From positions 587,487 through 651,486 of the forward strand of contig NZ_AZSU01000002.1 of the NCBI RefSeq assembly GCF_000511955.1: DNA of 64,000 nucleotides, written 5' to 3'. A program made the position numbers and the translations under genes. The notes below the pieces were generated by a model, which saw nothing but the letters and a program-made list of their open reading frames with translations, was not told the origin of the DNA and did not search any database. This DNA comes from [Clostridium] ultunense DSM 10521. Lineage in GTDB: Bacteria > Bacillota > Clostridia > Tissierellales > Tepidimicrobiaceae. Each line of letters opens with the position of its first letter. Position 1 is the stretch's first letter. This document shows positions 17,254-25,608 of this stretch, one piece after another.

Positions 17254-18297
17254 ATGGAACTGTCAAAAGATAAAGTAGAAAAGTTGTCTCATCTAATAAT
17301 AAATGTTTTATTTAAGCGTTTTGAGAGTTTTCCTGATGATTCAATAGATAATAGAAATGCACCTTTTCACGAGGCCTTTTTAAAGGCTTTCTCTGATAAG
17401 TTTCATGGCAAAGTAGTCGATATACCATTTTTTATAAGTCTTAGCAGTTGGTTACATGGACTGAATACCACATTAGGACAAACTTTTTTTGAAGGAGCTG
17501 CACATATATTATCCGATGGAGAAAAAAGAGAGTATACCTCTAAAAAGCTAGGGAACTTACAAATTTCAAAAGATCAAAAGGCCAATATTAACAGTATTAT
17601 GACTGAGTTAAGTAATTCTACTAGGGAACCTAATTTAATAGAAGAAAATAAAATTCTTTTTATGGAGGATTTTTCAGAAAAAGATAATGCCAATGATTTT
17701 TCTTGTGATGTATTTATAGAAGATATAGATAAAATAATTGCTATTGAATTAAAATCTGTAAAACCTAATTCTGGAGAAATGGCAGGGGAAAAACGAAAAA
17801 TACTAGAAGGAAAGACTGCATTGTTTGAAAATTTCCCAGGAAAAAGGGTTAGTTTCTACATGGGCTTTCCCTTTGATCCAACAGCTGAAAAACCTTTTGA
17901 AAAAAACAAAGATAGATTTATGGATTCAATTATTAATTGTAACAAATATTTTGACGATGAAGAAATCTTACTAGGAGATGAATTATGGGACTTTCTATCT
18001 GGAACAAGTAATACTATGCAGCAGTTAATAACTATAATAAATACAATTGCAACTACTGATTTTTTAGATAAATATAATTTCATTAATGACAAATCAAATA
18101 GACCTTCGGACAAATATAAGGAGTACCTCAAAACTTGGAATCTATTTTCAGAATTAGAATTATTAAAAAAGGATAATATTATTAAAGAAAAAATCAAAGG
18201 TAATAATAGATTAACTAGAATTTACAACCAACAGGTCTTTAAGAAAGAGAAATATAATTGGGATAGATATAATGCTTTAGAGGGATTAGTGGAATAG
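17254..18297 (+). CDS. Type II restriction endonuclease, TdeIII-like
   Basis: 347 residues. FFISLSSWLHGLNTTLGQTF near the N-terminus resembles TdeIII/MjaII-type enzymes (GGNCC cutters) as I recall the family. A PD-(D/E)xK core is visible: Asp of CDVFIEDIDK at about 152 followed by AIELKSVKP (E-x-K) at about 166-168. Its start is five bases after the methyltransferase stop, RBS GAGGGGG inside that gene's end, so the two are translated together with methylase first. A terminator follows at 18328. The assignment as a nuclease is firm from context and core motif; the specificity is inference. Confidence 0.82.
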   Translation: MELSKDKVEKLSHLIINVLFKRFESFPDDSIDNRNAPFHEAFLKAFSDKFHGKVVDIPFFISLSSWLHGLNTTLGQTFFEGAAHILSDGEKREYTSKKLGNLQISKDQKANINSIMTELSNSTREPNLIEENKILFMEDFSEKDNANDFSCDVFIEDIDKIIAIELKSVKPNSGEMAGEKRKILEGKTALFENFPGKRVSFYMGFPFDPTAEKPFEKNKDRFMDSIINCNKYFDDEEILLGDELWDFLSGTSNTMQQLITIINTIATTDFLDKYNFINDKSNRPSDKYKEYLKTWNLFSELELLKKDNIIKEKIKGNNRLTRIYNQQVFKKEKYNWDRYNALEGLVE

Positions 18298-18327
18298 TAT
18301 TTTATATATTGAATAGTGTTATACTGT

Positions 18328-18358
18328 AAGGATGGTTCATTGGATACCATCCTTTTTG
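18328..18358 (+). terminator. Terminator of the restriction-modification operon
   Basis: AAGGATGGT pairs with ACCATCCTT (18346-18354), followed by TTTTG. Confidence 0.8.
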
Positions 18359-18580
18359 TGTCATAGGCGAGTGTATATTGATTATGATAATAGGAAGGAG
18401 GAATTGATGTACAGCGAAAAAATATCAAGCTTTATTGATATAATGCTACGCACACTCGTGACTTCAGTCCTGAGTTAATGGCATAGACCATATGTTATAA
18501 ATAAATATATATATAAGTCTGTAATATGTTTGATTTAAGCAACAACATATATTATATTCAAATTGAGGAGGTTGTTGCAT

Positions 18581-18658
18581 GGTTACTTTGTAGCTACAGT
18601 ATCGGAAAGTACAGAAGAACAAATAAGAGAATATATAAAGAGTCAAAAACAGAAATAA
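18581..18658 (+). pseudogene. C-terminal fragment of an IS200-type TnpA transposase
   Basis: The frame reads GYFVATVSESTEEQIREYIK then SQKQK and a TAA, matching the last helix of Y1 transposases, whose catalytic tyrosine lies in the preceding missing part. No start codon and no N-terminal HUH motif remain. Confidence 0.65.
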
Positions 18659-18681
18659 GAAAATAGGTAAATTTATCTATA

Positions 18682-19096
18682 AAAACAGTTATTAAAGGCT
18701 ATAAATATAGAATATATTCAACAGAGGAACAAAAAAATTACCAGAAACTAAAAATTCTATAGGACTAGACCTAGGTATACCCGATATCCTCATTACAAGT
18801 AATGGAGAAACCTTTAAAACAATAAACTTGCATATAAATATGAAAAGAAATTAGCAAAAATACAAAGACAATTACAATATAAATCAGAATGGAATAATAG
18901 AATTTACCATAAGGCAAATAGATTCTATGCCTGTAGTTAAATATGCAGTAATTGTAATTATAAAAATGAAAAAACTAAAGATCTATCTATAAGACAATGG
19001 ACTTGTCCTGAATGTGGAACTTACCATAATAGAGATATAAATGCTAGCATAAATACATTAAACCAAGGTTTAAAAGATTTAGAATCAGTGGTGTAA
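18682..19096 (+). pseudogene. TnpB remnant with frameshifts and internal deletions
   Basis: Three fragments in different frames: KTVIKGYKYRIYSTEEQK (N-terminus), SIGLDLGIPDILITSNGETF (RuvC-I aspartate), and KLAKIQRQLQYKSEWNNRIY followed after a stop by ICSNCNYKNEK, WTCPECGTYHNRDINASINT (zinc finger and RuvC-III aspartate). The segment with the RuvC-II glutamate is deleted. Not functional. Confidence 0.8.
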
Positions 19097-19612
19097 ATAT
19101 GAAAATGCAAGGTAGGCTTTGCACACCTATTGAAATATACAGGGTAGGGACTATCCGAATTAGCTCCTGTGAAGATAGTTGTAAAAACTCTAAGCATTTC
19201 ATCAGATTTAGTTGAAGTAAAAAAGCATTACACTACATATTTGATTTAGCAACGGAAAGGGGATTTGAAAGTAGAGCAGTGCTAGATGATCAAGTAAGTT
19301 TAATTGAAATAGGGAAAGGAGAAGAGATTATTGGGATTTTAGCCCATGTGGATGTGGTACTTTCGGGAGATATTGATGCATGGGTAGTTCCATCCTTTAA
19401 AGCAGTTGAGAGTTTGGGAAAACCATTTAAGAAGAAAATCCAACTAATCATTGGAACCCAAGAAGAAGTAGAGTGGACGGATATGAAGGCCTATGTAAAA
19501 AAATTTTCAGTATGTAATATTGAAAAGGCAATGACAAATATTGAGATTTCTGTCCTTGTGGATACGAAACTGGAAGTAGGATTTATAATCTAAAAGAAAA
19601 GAATCTTAGAGT

Positions 19613-19655
19613 AGTAGTCCAATGACTATATGACGGTTATTGGACTACTTTATAT
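19613..19655 (+). terminator. Terminator-like hairpin after the dipeptidase relic
   Basis: AGTAGTCCAAT (19613-19623) pairs perfectly with ATTGGACTACT (19639-19649), followed by a short T-rich stretch. It may be the original pepV terminator. Confidence 0.65.
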
Positions 19656-19679
19656 AGAGCAACCAAAAAGGAACGGGTA

Positions 19680-19707
19680 CAAAAAGACAGGAGATTTTCT
19701 CCTGTCT
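19680..19707 (-). terminator. Terminator of the iron-sulfur reductase pair (minus strand)
   Basis: AGACAGGAGA pairs with TCTCCTGTCT around a 3-base loop; on the minus strand it is followed by five T residues (19681-19685). It lies 17 bases after the activator stop. Confidence 0.8.
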
Positions 19708-19723
19708 CAAATTGTCAATTGAA

Positions 19724-20482
19724 TTAGTAGCCAATTATAGCAGCTCCAATAGCCCCAAGAAATTGAGATTCCTCAGTGGAAAGTATACTTATTCCTAATT
19801 TTTCTTGGAGCAATTCCTTCAATTTTTCATTCCTTGAAACTCCACCAGAAAAAAACACCTTATCCTCAATGCCTATTCTACTTACCAGGGAATAAGTTTT
19901 ATTACATACAGAATGAAGTAAACCTGCTGCAATATTTTCCTTTGGAGTACCTTCTGCTACAAGGCTTACTACTTCTGATTCAGCAAATACGGTACACATG
20001 GAGCTAATATTGGAAGGTTCTGCTCCAGTAGCCAATGGGGAAAGGTCATCAATGTCCACTTCTAAAGCATTTGCCATTACCTGAAGAAATCTACCTGTCC
20101 CTGCAGCACATTTGTCATTCATTAAAAAATCTACTACCATACCTTCATTATTTAGTTTAATTACCTTACTATCCTGACCTCCAATGTCTATTACAGTTCT
20201 AATATTAGGGTCGATATAATAAGCGCCTTTTCCATGGCAGGTAATCTCCGTTACTTTTTTATCTACAAAGGGCAAGGACACTCTTCCGTAACCAGTACCT
20301 ACAATGGATTTTATCTTATTTTTAGGAGTATTAGTTTTTTGTAAAATTTCTTTCAACAACTGTTCTCCTACACCTTTTGGACTCCATCCCGTAGGCAATA
20401 GTCCAGTGGCAATTATCTTTTCTCCATCATAGGCTGCTATTTTTGCTGCTACAGATCCGACATCTATGCCAATACTTATCAA
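19724..20482 (-). CDS. ATP-dependent activator of a dehydratase/double-cubane reductase (HgdC/BadF type)
   Basis: 252 residues. ASKHA-fold ATPase: ISIGIDVGSVAAKIA is the first phosphate motif, VIDIGGQDSKVI the second, FFSGGVSRNEKL the third. The two cysteines that hold the [4Fe-4S] cluster between the two subunits of the dimer are in NDKCAAGTGRF and SSMCTVFAE. It hydrolyses ATP to push one low-potential electron onto its partner. TTG 20482 follows AAGGAAG at nine bases and gives the usual MISIGIDVG opening; GTG 20491 touches the ribosome binding site. Lies 26 bases after the partner gene in the same operon, with only a single candidate partner subunit. Confidence 0.92.
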   Translation of the reverse strand: MISIGIDVGSVAAKIAAYDGEKIIATGLLPTGWSPKGVGEQLLKEILQKTNTPKNKIKSIVGTGYGRVSLPFVDKKVTEITCHGKGAYYIDPNIRTVIDIGGQDSKVIKLNNEGMVVDFLMNDKCAAGTGRFLQVMANALEVDIDDLSPLATGAEPSNISSMCTVFAESEVVSLVAEGTPKENIAAGLLHSVCNKTYSLVSRIGIEDKVFFSGGVSRNEKLKELLQEKLGISILSTEESQFLGAIGAAIIGY

Positions 20483-20508
20483 AAATATCACTTCCTTATG
20501 AGTTTCAT

Positions 20509-21669
20509 CTATGCATTAACTGTAGAGCTTATAGTCTCTAAGAAAGCCTCTACCCTAACTTTAATTTGACCTAAGTCTGAGTCAGAATAATCCGTTTCAA
20601 TTTGTAAGAAGGGTAGATTTAGCTCATCTTTAACGAAATTTCTAACAAAGTAGGATTCTATATTGTATGTATGGCAAGCTTGCCAAGTTAAATCAACTAC
20701 CCCATCTACCTCATATTCTTCAGCTAATCTTTTAATTAAGTCCATTCTACTATTATTAGGAGTCATACAGGAACATGGGGTTTTAAGGTATTTTTCAGCT
20801 AAAGCTGTAATTGGATCTTTTTCTTCGTCTACCATTATATCTAAACCTTTATACCCGGTACAATTTTCTAATGCAACTACGGAAGCTCCGGATTCTTCTA
20901 AAATTCTTATTACCTTTTCTGAACCGCTTCCTACAGGGCATCCAGTTAGTAAAATTCTTGGAGCCTTTTCATCGAAAGCGAATTTTCCTTCTTTTATTCG
21001 TTCTTCAACTTCTTCTATTAACCTTTCAATCAATTCTATTCCAGCTTCCTTATCCACATTGAATCCTTTTAACCATTGGGCTAACATCATATCCATTCCT
21101 GTCAATGGAGCAGGTTTGTAGGCGTTTAGTTTGTGAAGCCTTTTCATAGCATCCCTTTCTCTATTCATCAGTTTAATAGCATTTCTAAGTTTTTCCTCAG
21201 TAATTTCTACACCTAATTCCTTTTCTAAAAAGTTTTTGAATCTTACCATTTCATTTTCCCACATGGTTAAGGCTAATTCTCCTTCTGCTGTTTGAGGTAA
21301 ATTCATTACATGCATAGGTTTTAGTTCCGCCATTAGTTCATACATTTTCTTTTTACCATCACAAGTAGTTTCTGCCAATAGTACATCGGAAAAGTAAAAA
21401 TATGGACATTTGTCAGTTATGGCAAATCCATAACTAGATTTAATGAGGGGACATAGGTTTCGTGGTAACTTTTTTTCTGCTTCCTCAATGGGTTCTTGGG
21501 TAGTCCCACAAAGGGTAACTGAAATTGCATCAGCAGCTAAAGCAATTTCCTGTGGTGAGAATACACAATACATTCCTACTACCTTTTTACCAGCTTCATG
21601 GGCTTCTTTAATTTTAACCGAGTTAACACCTCTTAGGGCTTCAACTTCCTCCATAACCTTAGGTCTCAT
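20509..21669 (-). CDS. 2-hydroxyacyl-CoA dehydratase D-family protein, probably double-cubane cluster type
   Basis: 386 residues, the size of single-subunit family members such as Escherichia coli YjiM. Ten cysteines are visible, including GMYCVFSPQEIALAADA, RNLCPLIKSS, TTCDGKKKMYEL, GCPVGSGSEK, ENCTGYKG, TPCSCMTPNNSR and WQACHTYNIESY, more than one [4Fe-4S] cluster needs. True acyl-CoA dehydratases have two different subunits (HgdA and HgdB); only one is here, paired with its own activator, which is the arrangement of double-cubane cluster protein. The natural substrate of that class is not known. ATG 21669 (MRPKVMEE) is eight bases after AAAGGAG. Single-subunit dehydratase remains possible. 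Confidence 0.82.
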   Translation of the reverse strand: MRPKVMEEVEALRGVNSVKIKEAHEAGKKVVGMYCVFSPQEIALAADAISVTLCGTTQEPIEEAEKKLPRNLCPLIKSSYGFAITDKCPYFYFSDVLLAETTCDGKKKMYELMAELKPMHVMNLPQTAEGELALTMWENEMVRFKNFLEKELGVEITEEKLRNAIKLMNRERDAMKRLHKLNAYKPAPLTGMDMMLAQWLKGFNVDKEAGIELIERLIEEVEERIKEGKFAFDEKAPRILLTGCPVGSGSEKVIRILEESGASVVALENCTGYKGLDIMVDEEKDPITALAEKYLKTPCSCMTPNNSRMDLIKRLAEEYEVDGVVDLTWQACHTYNIESYFVRNFVKDELNLPFLQIETDYSDSDLGQIKVRVEAFLETISSTVNA

Positions 21670-21875
21670 CTTCATCTCTCCTTTTATCATAATAATAGAA
21701 TATCTATAATAGTGTAACATTTAATATTAATGTCTACCAATTGGATATATTAATAGATAGAAGAATTATATAGATAAGATTTATAAAGAATAATATTTAA
21801 TGGAAATATTTATTTACTCATTTATATAATGATGTATAATAGAACATGGAGAAAGGGATGAAAAGAAGGGACATT

Positions 21876-22934
21876 ATGGAGAAAATAGAAACTAAAATAA
21901 TTAAAGTAAATGAAATAAATCCAGAAGAAGAGTTAATATTGGAAGGAGCTAAGTTTATTAAAGAAGGAAAGCTAGTGGCTTTCCCTACAGAAACCGTCTA
22001 TGGTTTAGGAGCAAATGGTCTTAATGAAGAGGCAGTGAAAGAAATATTTGTTGCAAAGGGTAGGCCCCAGGACAATCCTTTAATACTACATGTATCTTCT
22101 ATAGAAGATATAAGGCCTTTAGTAAAGTCCGTATCTAAAGAAGCAGAAATTCTGATGAAAAAATTTTGGCCAGGACCCTTAACATTATTGTTTAAAAAAA
22201 GCAAAAAGGTTCCAAATATTATTACTGCTGGCCTTGATACCGTAGCTATTAGGATGCCCAATAATCCCATTGCACTAGGGCTAATTAAAAATAGCGGTAT
22301 GCCTATTGCTGCGCCTTCTGCCAATACCTCTGGTAAACCTAGCCCTACATCTGCAGACCATGTTATTGAGGATTTATATGGGAAAGTTCATATGATAATA
22401 GATGGTGGTAGTACTGGAGTAGGTCTTGAGTCTACGGTATTGGATTTAACGGAGGAGATACCAATGATATTAAGACCTGGTGCAATAACATTGGAAGATT
22501 TGCAAAGCATAATTCCTAATGTGGAAGAAGATCTAAGTATTATAAAAAATAGTAATGATATAGTCCCTAAATCTCCAGGCCAAAAATATAGACATTATGC
22601 ACCTAAAGCAGATATGTTAGTTTTTGTCGGGGATGTAGAGAATATGGTAATGGAAATAAAAGTACAAGCAAAAGAATTCATATCTCAGGAGAAAACCGTT
22701 GGAATAATGGCAACAGAGGAAACAAAAGATAGATATGGACAAGGGATTATAATATCTGTAGGAAGTAGAAAAAACATGGAAACCATTGGACATAATTTAT
22801 TTAATACTATTAGATTATTTGACCAAAAAGAAGTAGATATAATTCTAGCTGAAGGTGTAGAATTATCTTATATTGGCACAGCTATTATGAATAGATTAAA
22901 AAAGGCTTCAGGAGGAAATATTATAAAGGTATAA
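21876..22934 (+). CDS. tsaC: L-threonylcarbamoyladenylate synthase (Sua5/YwlC type)
   Basis: Makes threonylcarbamoyl-AMP from threonine, bicarbonate and ATP for the t6A37 modification of ANN-decoding tRNAs. 352 residues, the long Sua5 form: YrdC domain at about 20-215 with KLVAFPTETVYGLGANG and KGRPQDNPLILHVSS, a linker with SPGQKYRHYAPKAD, and the small C-terminal Sua5 domain. Of three in-frame starts I choose ATG 21876, five bases after AAGAAGGG. Next gene ywlE begins 12 bases on. The order tsaC-ywlE-rpiB-upp is the Bacillus ywl cluster without ywlD, ywlG and glyA. Confidence 0.95.
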   Translation: MEKIETKIIKVNEINPEEELILEGAKFIKEGKLVAFPTETVYGLGANGLNEEAVKEIFVAKGRPQDNPLILHVSSIEDIRPLVKSVSKEAEILMKKFWPGPLTLLFKKSKKVPNIITAGLDTVAIRMPNNPIALGLIKNSGMPIAAPSANTSGKPSPTSADHVIEDLYGKVHMIIDGGSTGVGLESTVLDLTEEIPMILRPGAITLEDLQSIIPNVEEDLSIIKNSNDIVPKSPGQKYRHYAPKADMLVFVGDVENMVMEIKVQAKEFISQEKTVGIMATEETKDRYGQGIIISVGSRKNMETIGHNLFNTIRLFDQKEVDIILAEGVELSYIGTAIMNRLKKASGGNIIKV

Positions 22935-22946
22935 GGGGAGAGAAAT

Positions 22947-23402
22947 ATGAATATACTTTTTGTTTGCACTGGTAATACTTGCAGAAGCCCTATGGCCCAG
23001 GCTCTTTTGGAGGAAGTGGCTAAAGAAAAGGGATTGGATATAAAGGTGAAATCGGCCGGGATATTTGCCCTAGATGGTCAGGAGGCCTCTAAAAATGCTA
23101 TTGAAGTTCTAAAATCGGAAGGAATAGATTTAAGAGATCATAGAGCACGAATTATCTATAGGGATTTGTTAGAAGAAGCAGATTTGATTTTGACCATGGG
23201 AATTTCTCATAAGAGGGTATTACTATCCAAATTTGATTTTATCCAAGGAAAGATTTACACTCTTAAGGAATACGCCTATGGGAAAGAAGAAGACATAGAT
23301 GATCCCTTTGGCGGAGATATACAGGCCTACGATAAGGCGAAGGTGGAAATAAAAGAAGCGCTAAAAGAAATGGTTAAGCAATGGAAACAAGGGAGGAGAT
23401 AA
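22947..23402 (+). CDS. ywlE: Low-molecular-weight phosphatase, probably protein-arginine phosphatase YwlE
   Basis: 151 residues. The P-loop is VCTGNTCRSPMA at about 6-17: Cys nucleophile, Arg, and a threonine where tyrosine phosphatases usually have Ile or Leu. That threonine is known to give YwlE its arginine-phosphate preference. The general acid lies in DDPFGG near residue 114. YwlE opposes the arginine kinase McsB in protein quality control; no mcsB lies in this window. RBS AAGGGGAG. Short gap to tsaC and near overlap with rpiB indicate one operon. Confidence 0.88.
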   Translation: MNILFVCTGNTCRSPMAQALLEEVAKEKGLDIKVKSAGIFALDGQEASKNAIEVLKSEGIDLRDHRARIIYRDLLEEADLILTMGISHKRVLLSKFDFIQGKIYTLKEYAYGKEEDIDDPFGGDIQAYDKAKVEIKEALKEMVKQWKQGRR

Positions 23403-23404
23403 TT

Positions 23405-23845
23405 TTGAAAATTGGTATAGGAAGCGATCATGGTGGCTTTGAATTAAAGGAGTATATAAAGGAGTTCCTTGAAAAAGAAGGTATCGAATATATGGACTAT
23501 GGTACCAATTCTTCAGAGTCGGTAGATTATCCTGATTATGGTCGGAAGCTTTCTGAAGCGGTTATAGCTGGAGAAGTAGATAAGGGTATAGCCATATGTG
23601 GTACTGGAATAGGTATATCTATTGCATGCAATAAGGTAAAAGGTATTAGATGTGCTCTTTGTGGCGATACCTATTCTGCTAGGATGAGTGTAGAACATAA
23701 TAATGCAAATATAATTGCATTAGGTGGAAGGGTAATAGGGAAAGATTTAGCTATAGAGATTGTATCTACTTGGTTAAAATCTCAATTCTTGGGTGGAAGA
23801 CATGAAAGAAGAGTGAATAAAATCTCTGATATAGAATCCAATTTG

Positions 23846-23848
<3 letters not shown>
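23405..23848 (+). CDS. rpiB: Ribose 5-phosphate isomerase B
   Basis: Interconverts ribose 5-phosphate and ribulose 5-phosphate. 147 residues opening MKIGIGSDHGGFELKEYIKE; the catalytic cysteine is in ALCGDTYSARMSVEHNNAN and GICGTGIGISIACNK-like glycine loop precedes it. TTG 23405 lies six bases after GGGAGGAG; the ATG at 23381 inside ywlE would add eight non-homologous residues. An extended -10 element for upp overlaps its last bases. Confidence 0.95.
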
Positions 23849-24523
<675 letters not shown>

Positions 24524-24533
24524 TATAATGAAT

Positions 24534-24573
24534 AAAGCGAGCTAAGATTTTATTATCTTAACTCGCTTTTTTT
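24534..24573 (+). terminator. Terminator of upp
   Basis: AAAGCGAGCTAAGAT pairs with ATCTTAACTCGCTTT with one mismatch, followed by TTTTTTT. Confidence 0.88.
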
Positions 24574-24646
24574 ATTGAACTTTTAGAAAAAATAAATTAT
24601 TTTTCAAAAAAAGAAGGGTTTTTTGAAAATTCATAGAATATATACA

Positions 24647-24680
24647 ATATGTTTATAAAGCAAACATATGTCAGTATAAT
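24647..24680 (+). promoter_or_regulatory. Promoter of the IclR operon with a dyad, likely autoregulatory operator
   Basis: ATATGTTT (24647-24654) and AAACATAT (24662-24669) form a perfect dyad with a 7-base spacer, covering the -35 position of TATAAT at 24675-24680. The regulator starts 26 bases further on. IclR proteins usually bind such dyads at their own promoters. Confidence 0.6.
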
Positions 24681-24705
24681 GAACAAACATAGATGGAGGG
24701 ATTAA

Positions 24706-25461
24706 ATGTTAGTTGGAAATACATCTATTGACAAGGCGTATATGATCTTAGAAAGATTAGCTAAAAAGCCTTATGAAATGTCTGCATTAGAATTGGGACA
24801 GGTAACAGGATTAAACAGGAGTACAGTTCACAGGATTTTAAATATTTTAATAGATAATACTATGGTGGTTCAAAACCCAACTACAAAAAAATATTCTATA
24901 GGCCCTGGTTCTTATAGAATAGGTTCTGCATTTTTGAACAAACAACCTAATATTGGGGATATATCCGGTGAATTAGAAAAATTAGCCGCTAAGACTAGAC
25001 AATCCATTGGATATGCAATTCTAATCGAGGATAAGATATTAAGTATTTTTGAGGTAGAGAGTTACCAGCCTGTGCAAATAGGATATAAGGTTGGAGCTTA
25101 TTATCCCATACATTGTGGCGCCTATGGCAAATGTATTATGGCCTACTACGAACCCTATGAAAAATTGAAGGAGATTGTATACTCAACTAATCTAAAGAAA
25201 AATGCTCCTAATACCACTACTGATCCAGAAAAATTATTAAAAGAATACGAAAAGGTAAGAGAACAAGGATATGCAATATCCGATGAGGAAAACATGAAAG
25301 GACTGGTTGGTATAGGGGTACCAGTTAGGAATTATAACAATAAAGTTGTGGCATGTGTTGCAGCTAAATATATAAAAGGAAATGTAGATGAAAAAGAACA
25401 ACAATCTATAATACACCAGCTTAAACTTACTTCAGATAAAATAGGTAAACTAACGATTTAA
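24706..25461 (+). CDS. IclR-family transcriptional regulator
   Basis: 251 residues. Winged helix at about 8-70 (ALELGQVTGLNRSTVHRILN), then the IclR effector domain (SIGYAILIEDKILSIFEVES, HCGAYGKCIMAYY, YAISDEENMKGLVGIGVPV). It heads seven genes in the same direction ending at 33449, so it most likely senses a product of this catabolic operon. RBS GATGGAGGG. A dyad lies in its promoter. Ligand not predictable from sequence. Confidence 0.93.
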   Translation: MLVGNTSIDKAYMILERLAKKPYEMSALELGQVTGLNRSTVHRILNILIDNTMVVQNPTTKKYSIGPGSYRIGSAFLNKQPNIGDISGELEKLAAKTRQSIGYAILIEDKILSIFEVESYQPVQIGYKVGAYYPIHCGAYGKCIMAYYEPYEKLKEIVYSTNLKKNAPNTTTDPEKLLKEYEKVREQGYAISDEENMKGLVGIGVPVRNYNNKVVACVAAKYIKGNVDEKEQQSIIHQLKLTSDKIGKLTI

Positions 25462-25473
25462 GGAGGGGATATC

Positions 25474-25494
25474 ATGAGACAAAAAGGCGGATAA
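25474..25494 (+). other. Six-codon ORF (MRQKGG) behind a strong ribosome binding site
   Basis: AAGGAGGGG is followed at four bases by ATG and six codons to TAA. It could be a leader peptide coupled to the hairpin just downstream, or a relic of a lost gene start. No homology can be claimed for so short a frame. Confidence 0.3.
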
Positions 25495-25499
25495 AAAAG

Positions 25500-25534
25500 A
25501 GACCATCAATTAACCATAGTTAAATTGACGGTCT
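25500..25534 (+). terminator. Hairpin between the IclR gene and the transporter
   Basis: AGACCATCAATT-AAC pairs with GTTAAATTGACGGTCT with one mismatch and one bulge. The T tract is poor (TTAAAAA), so it may be a weak terminator that sets transporter level rather than a full stop. Confidence 0.5.
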
Positions 25535-25608
25535 TAAAAACTAATCCATAATAATGTTATACCTAGAAAAAAGAAAAATCAAGTCATAAATGATTAGGAG
25601 GGGTTTAT

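Larger units (their letters stand above)
18446..19190 (+). mobile_element. Decayed IS200/IS605 element
   Basis: Left part holds an imperfect hairpin, ACTCGTGACT with AGTCCTGAGT (18454-18475), typical of IS200/IS605 left ends. It is followed by the last 25 codons of a TnpA and then a TnpB with deletions. After the TnpB stop (19096) comes about 95 bases with no gene, the expected place for the right end and an omega-RNA-like guide region. Exact borders cannot be fixed. Confidence 0.65.
18407..19593 (+). pseudogene. Broken M20 dipeptidase (PepV-like) interrupted by an IS200/IS605 remnant
   Basis: Just after a strong ribosome binding site (GGAAGGAGG) the frame reads MYSEKISSFIDIM, a plausible PepV-type N-terminus, and then runs into IS605-like sequence. 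Homology resumes at about 19215 in another frame: ALHYIFDLATERGFESR, GIGKGEE-type turn, ILAHVDVV (the first metal ligand motif H-x-D), then an internal deletion after DIDAWVVPSF, and KKKIQLIIGTQEEVEWTDMK. The deletion removes the bridging aspartate motif, so no active enzyme can be made. The remaining 104-codon frame (19279-19593) is a relic. A terminator follows at 19613. The 5' assignment is less sure than the 3' part. Confidence 0.65.

Noticed and set aside
19279-19593. 104-codon frame as an intact small gene
   Set aside because: It is the 3' part of a broken M20 dipeptidase, lacking the bridging Asp motif; annotated as pseudogene instead.
21721-21875. Regulatory structure between the divergent dehydratase-like gene and tsaC
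   Set aside because: AT-rich with possible -10 boxes for both directions but no spaced pair or dyad strong enough to report.
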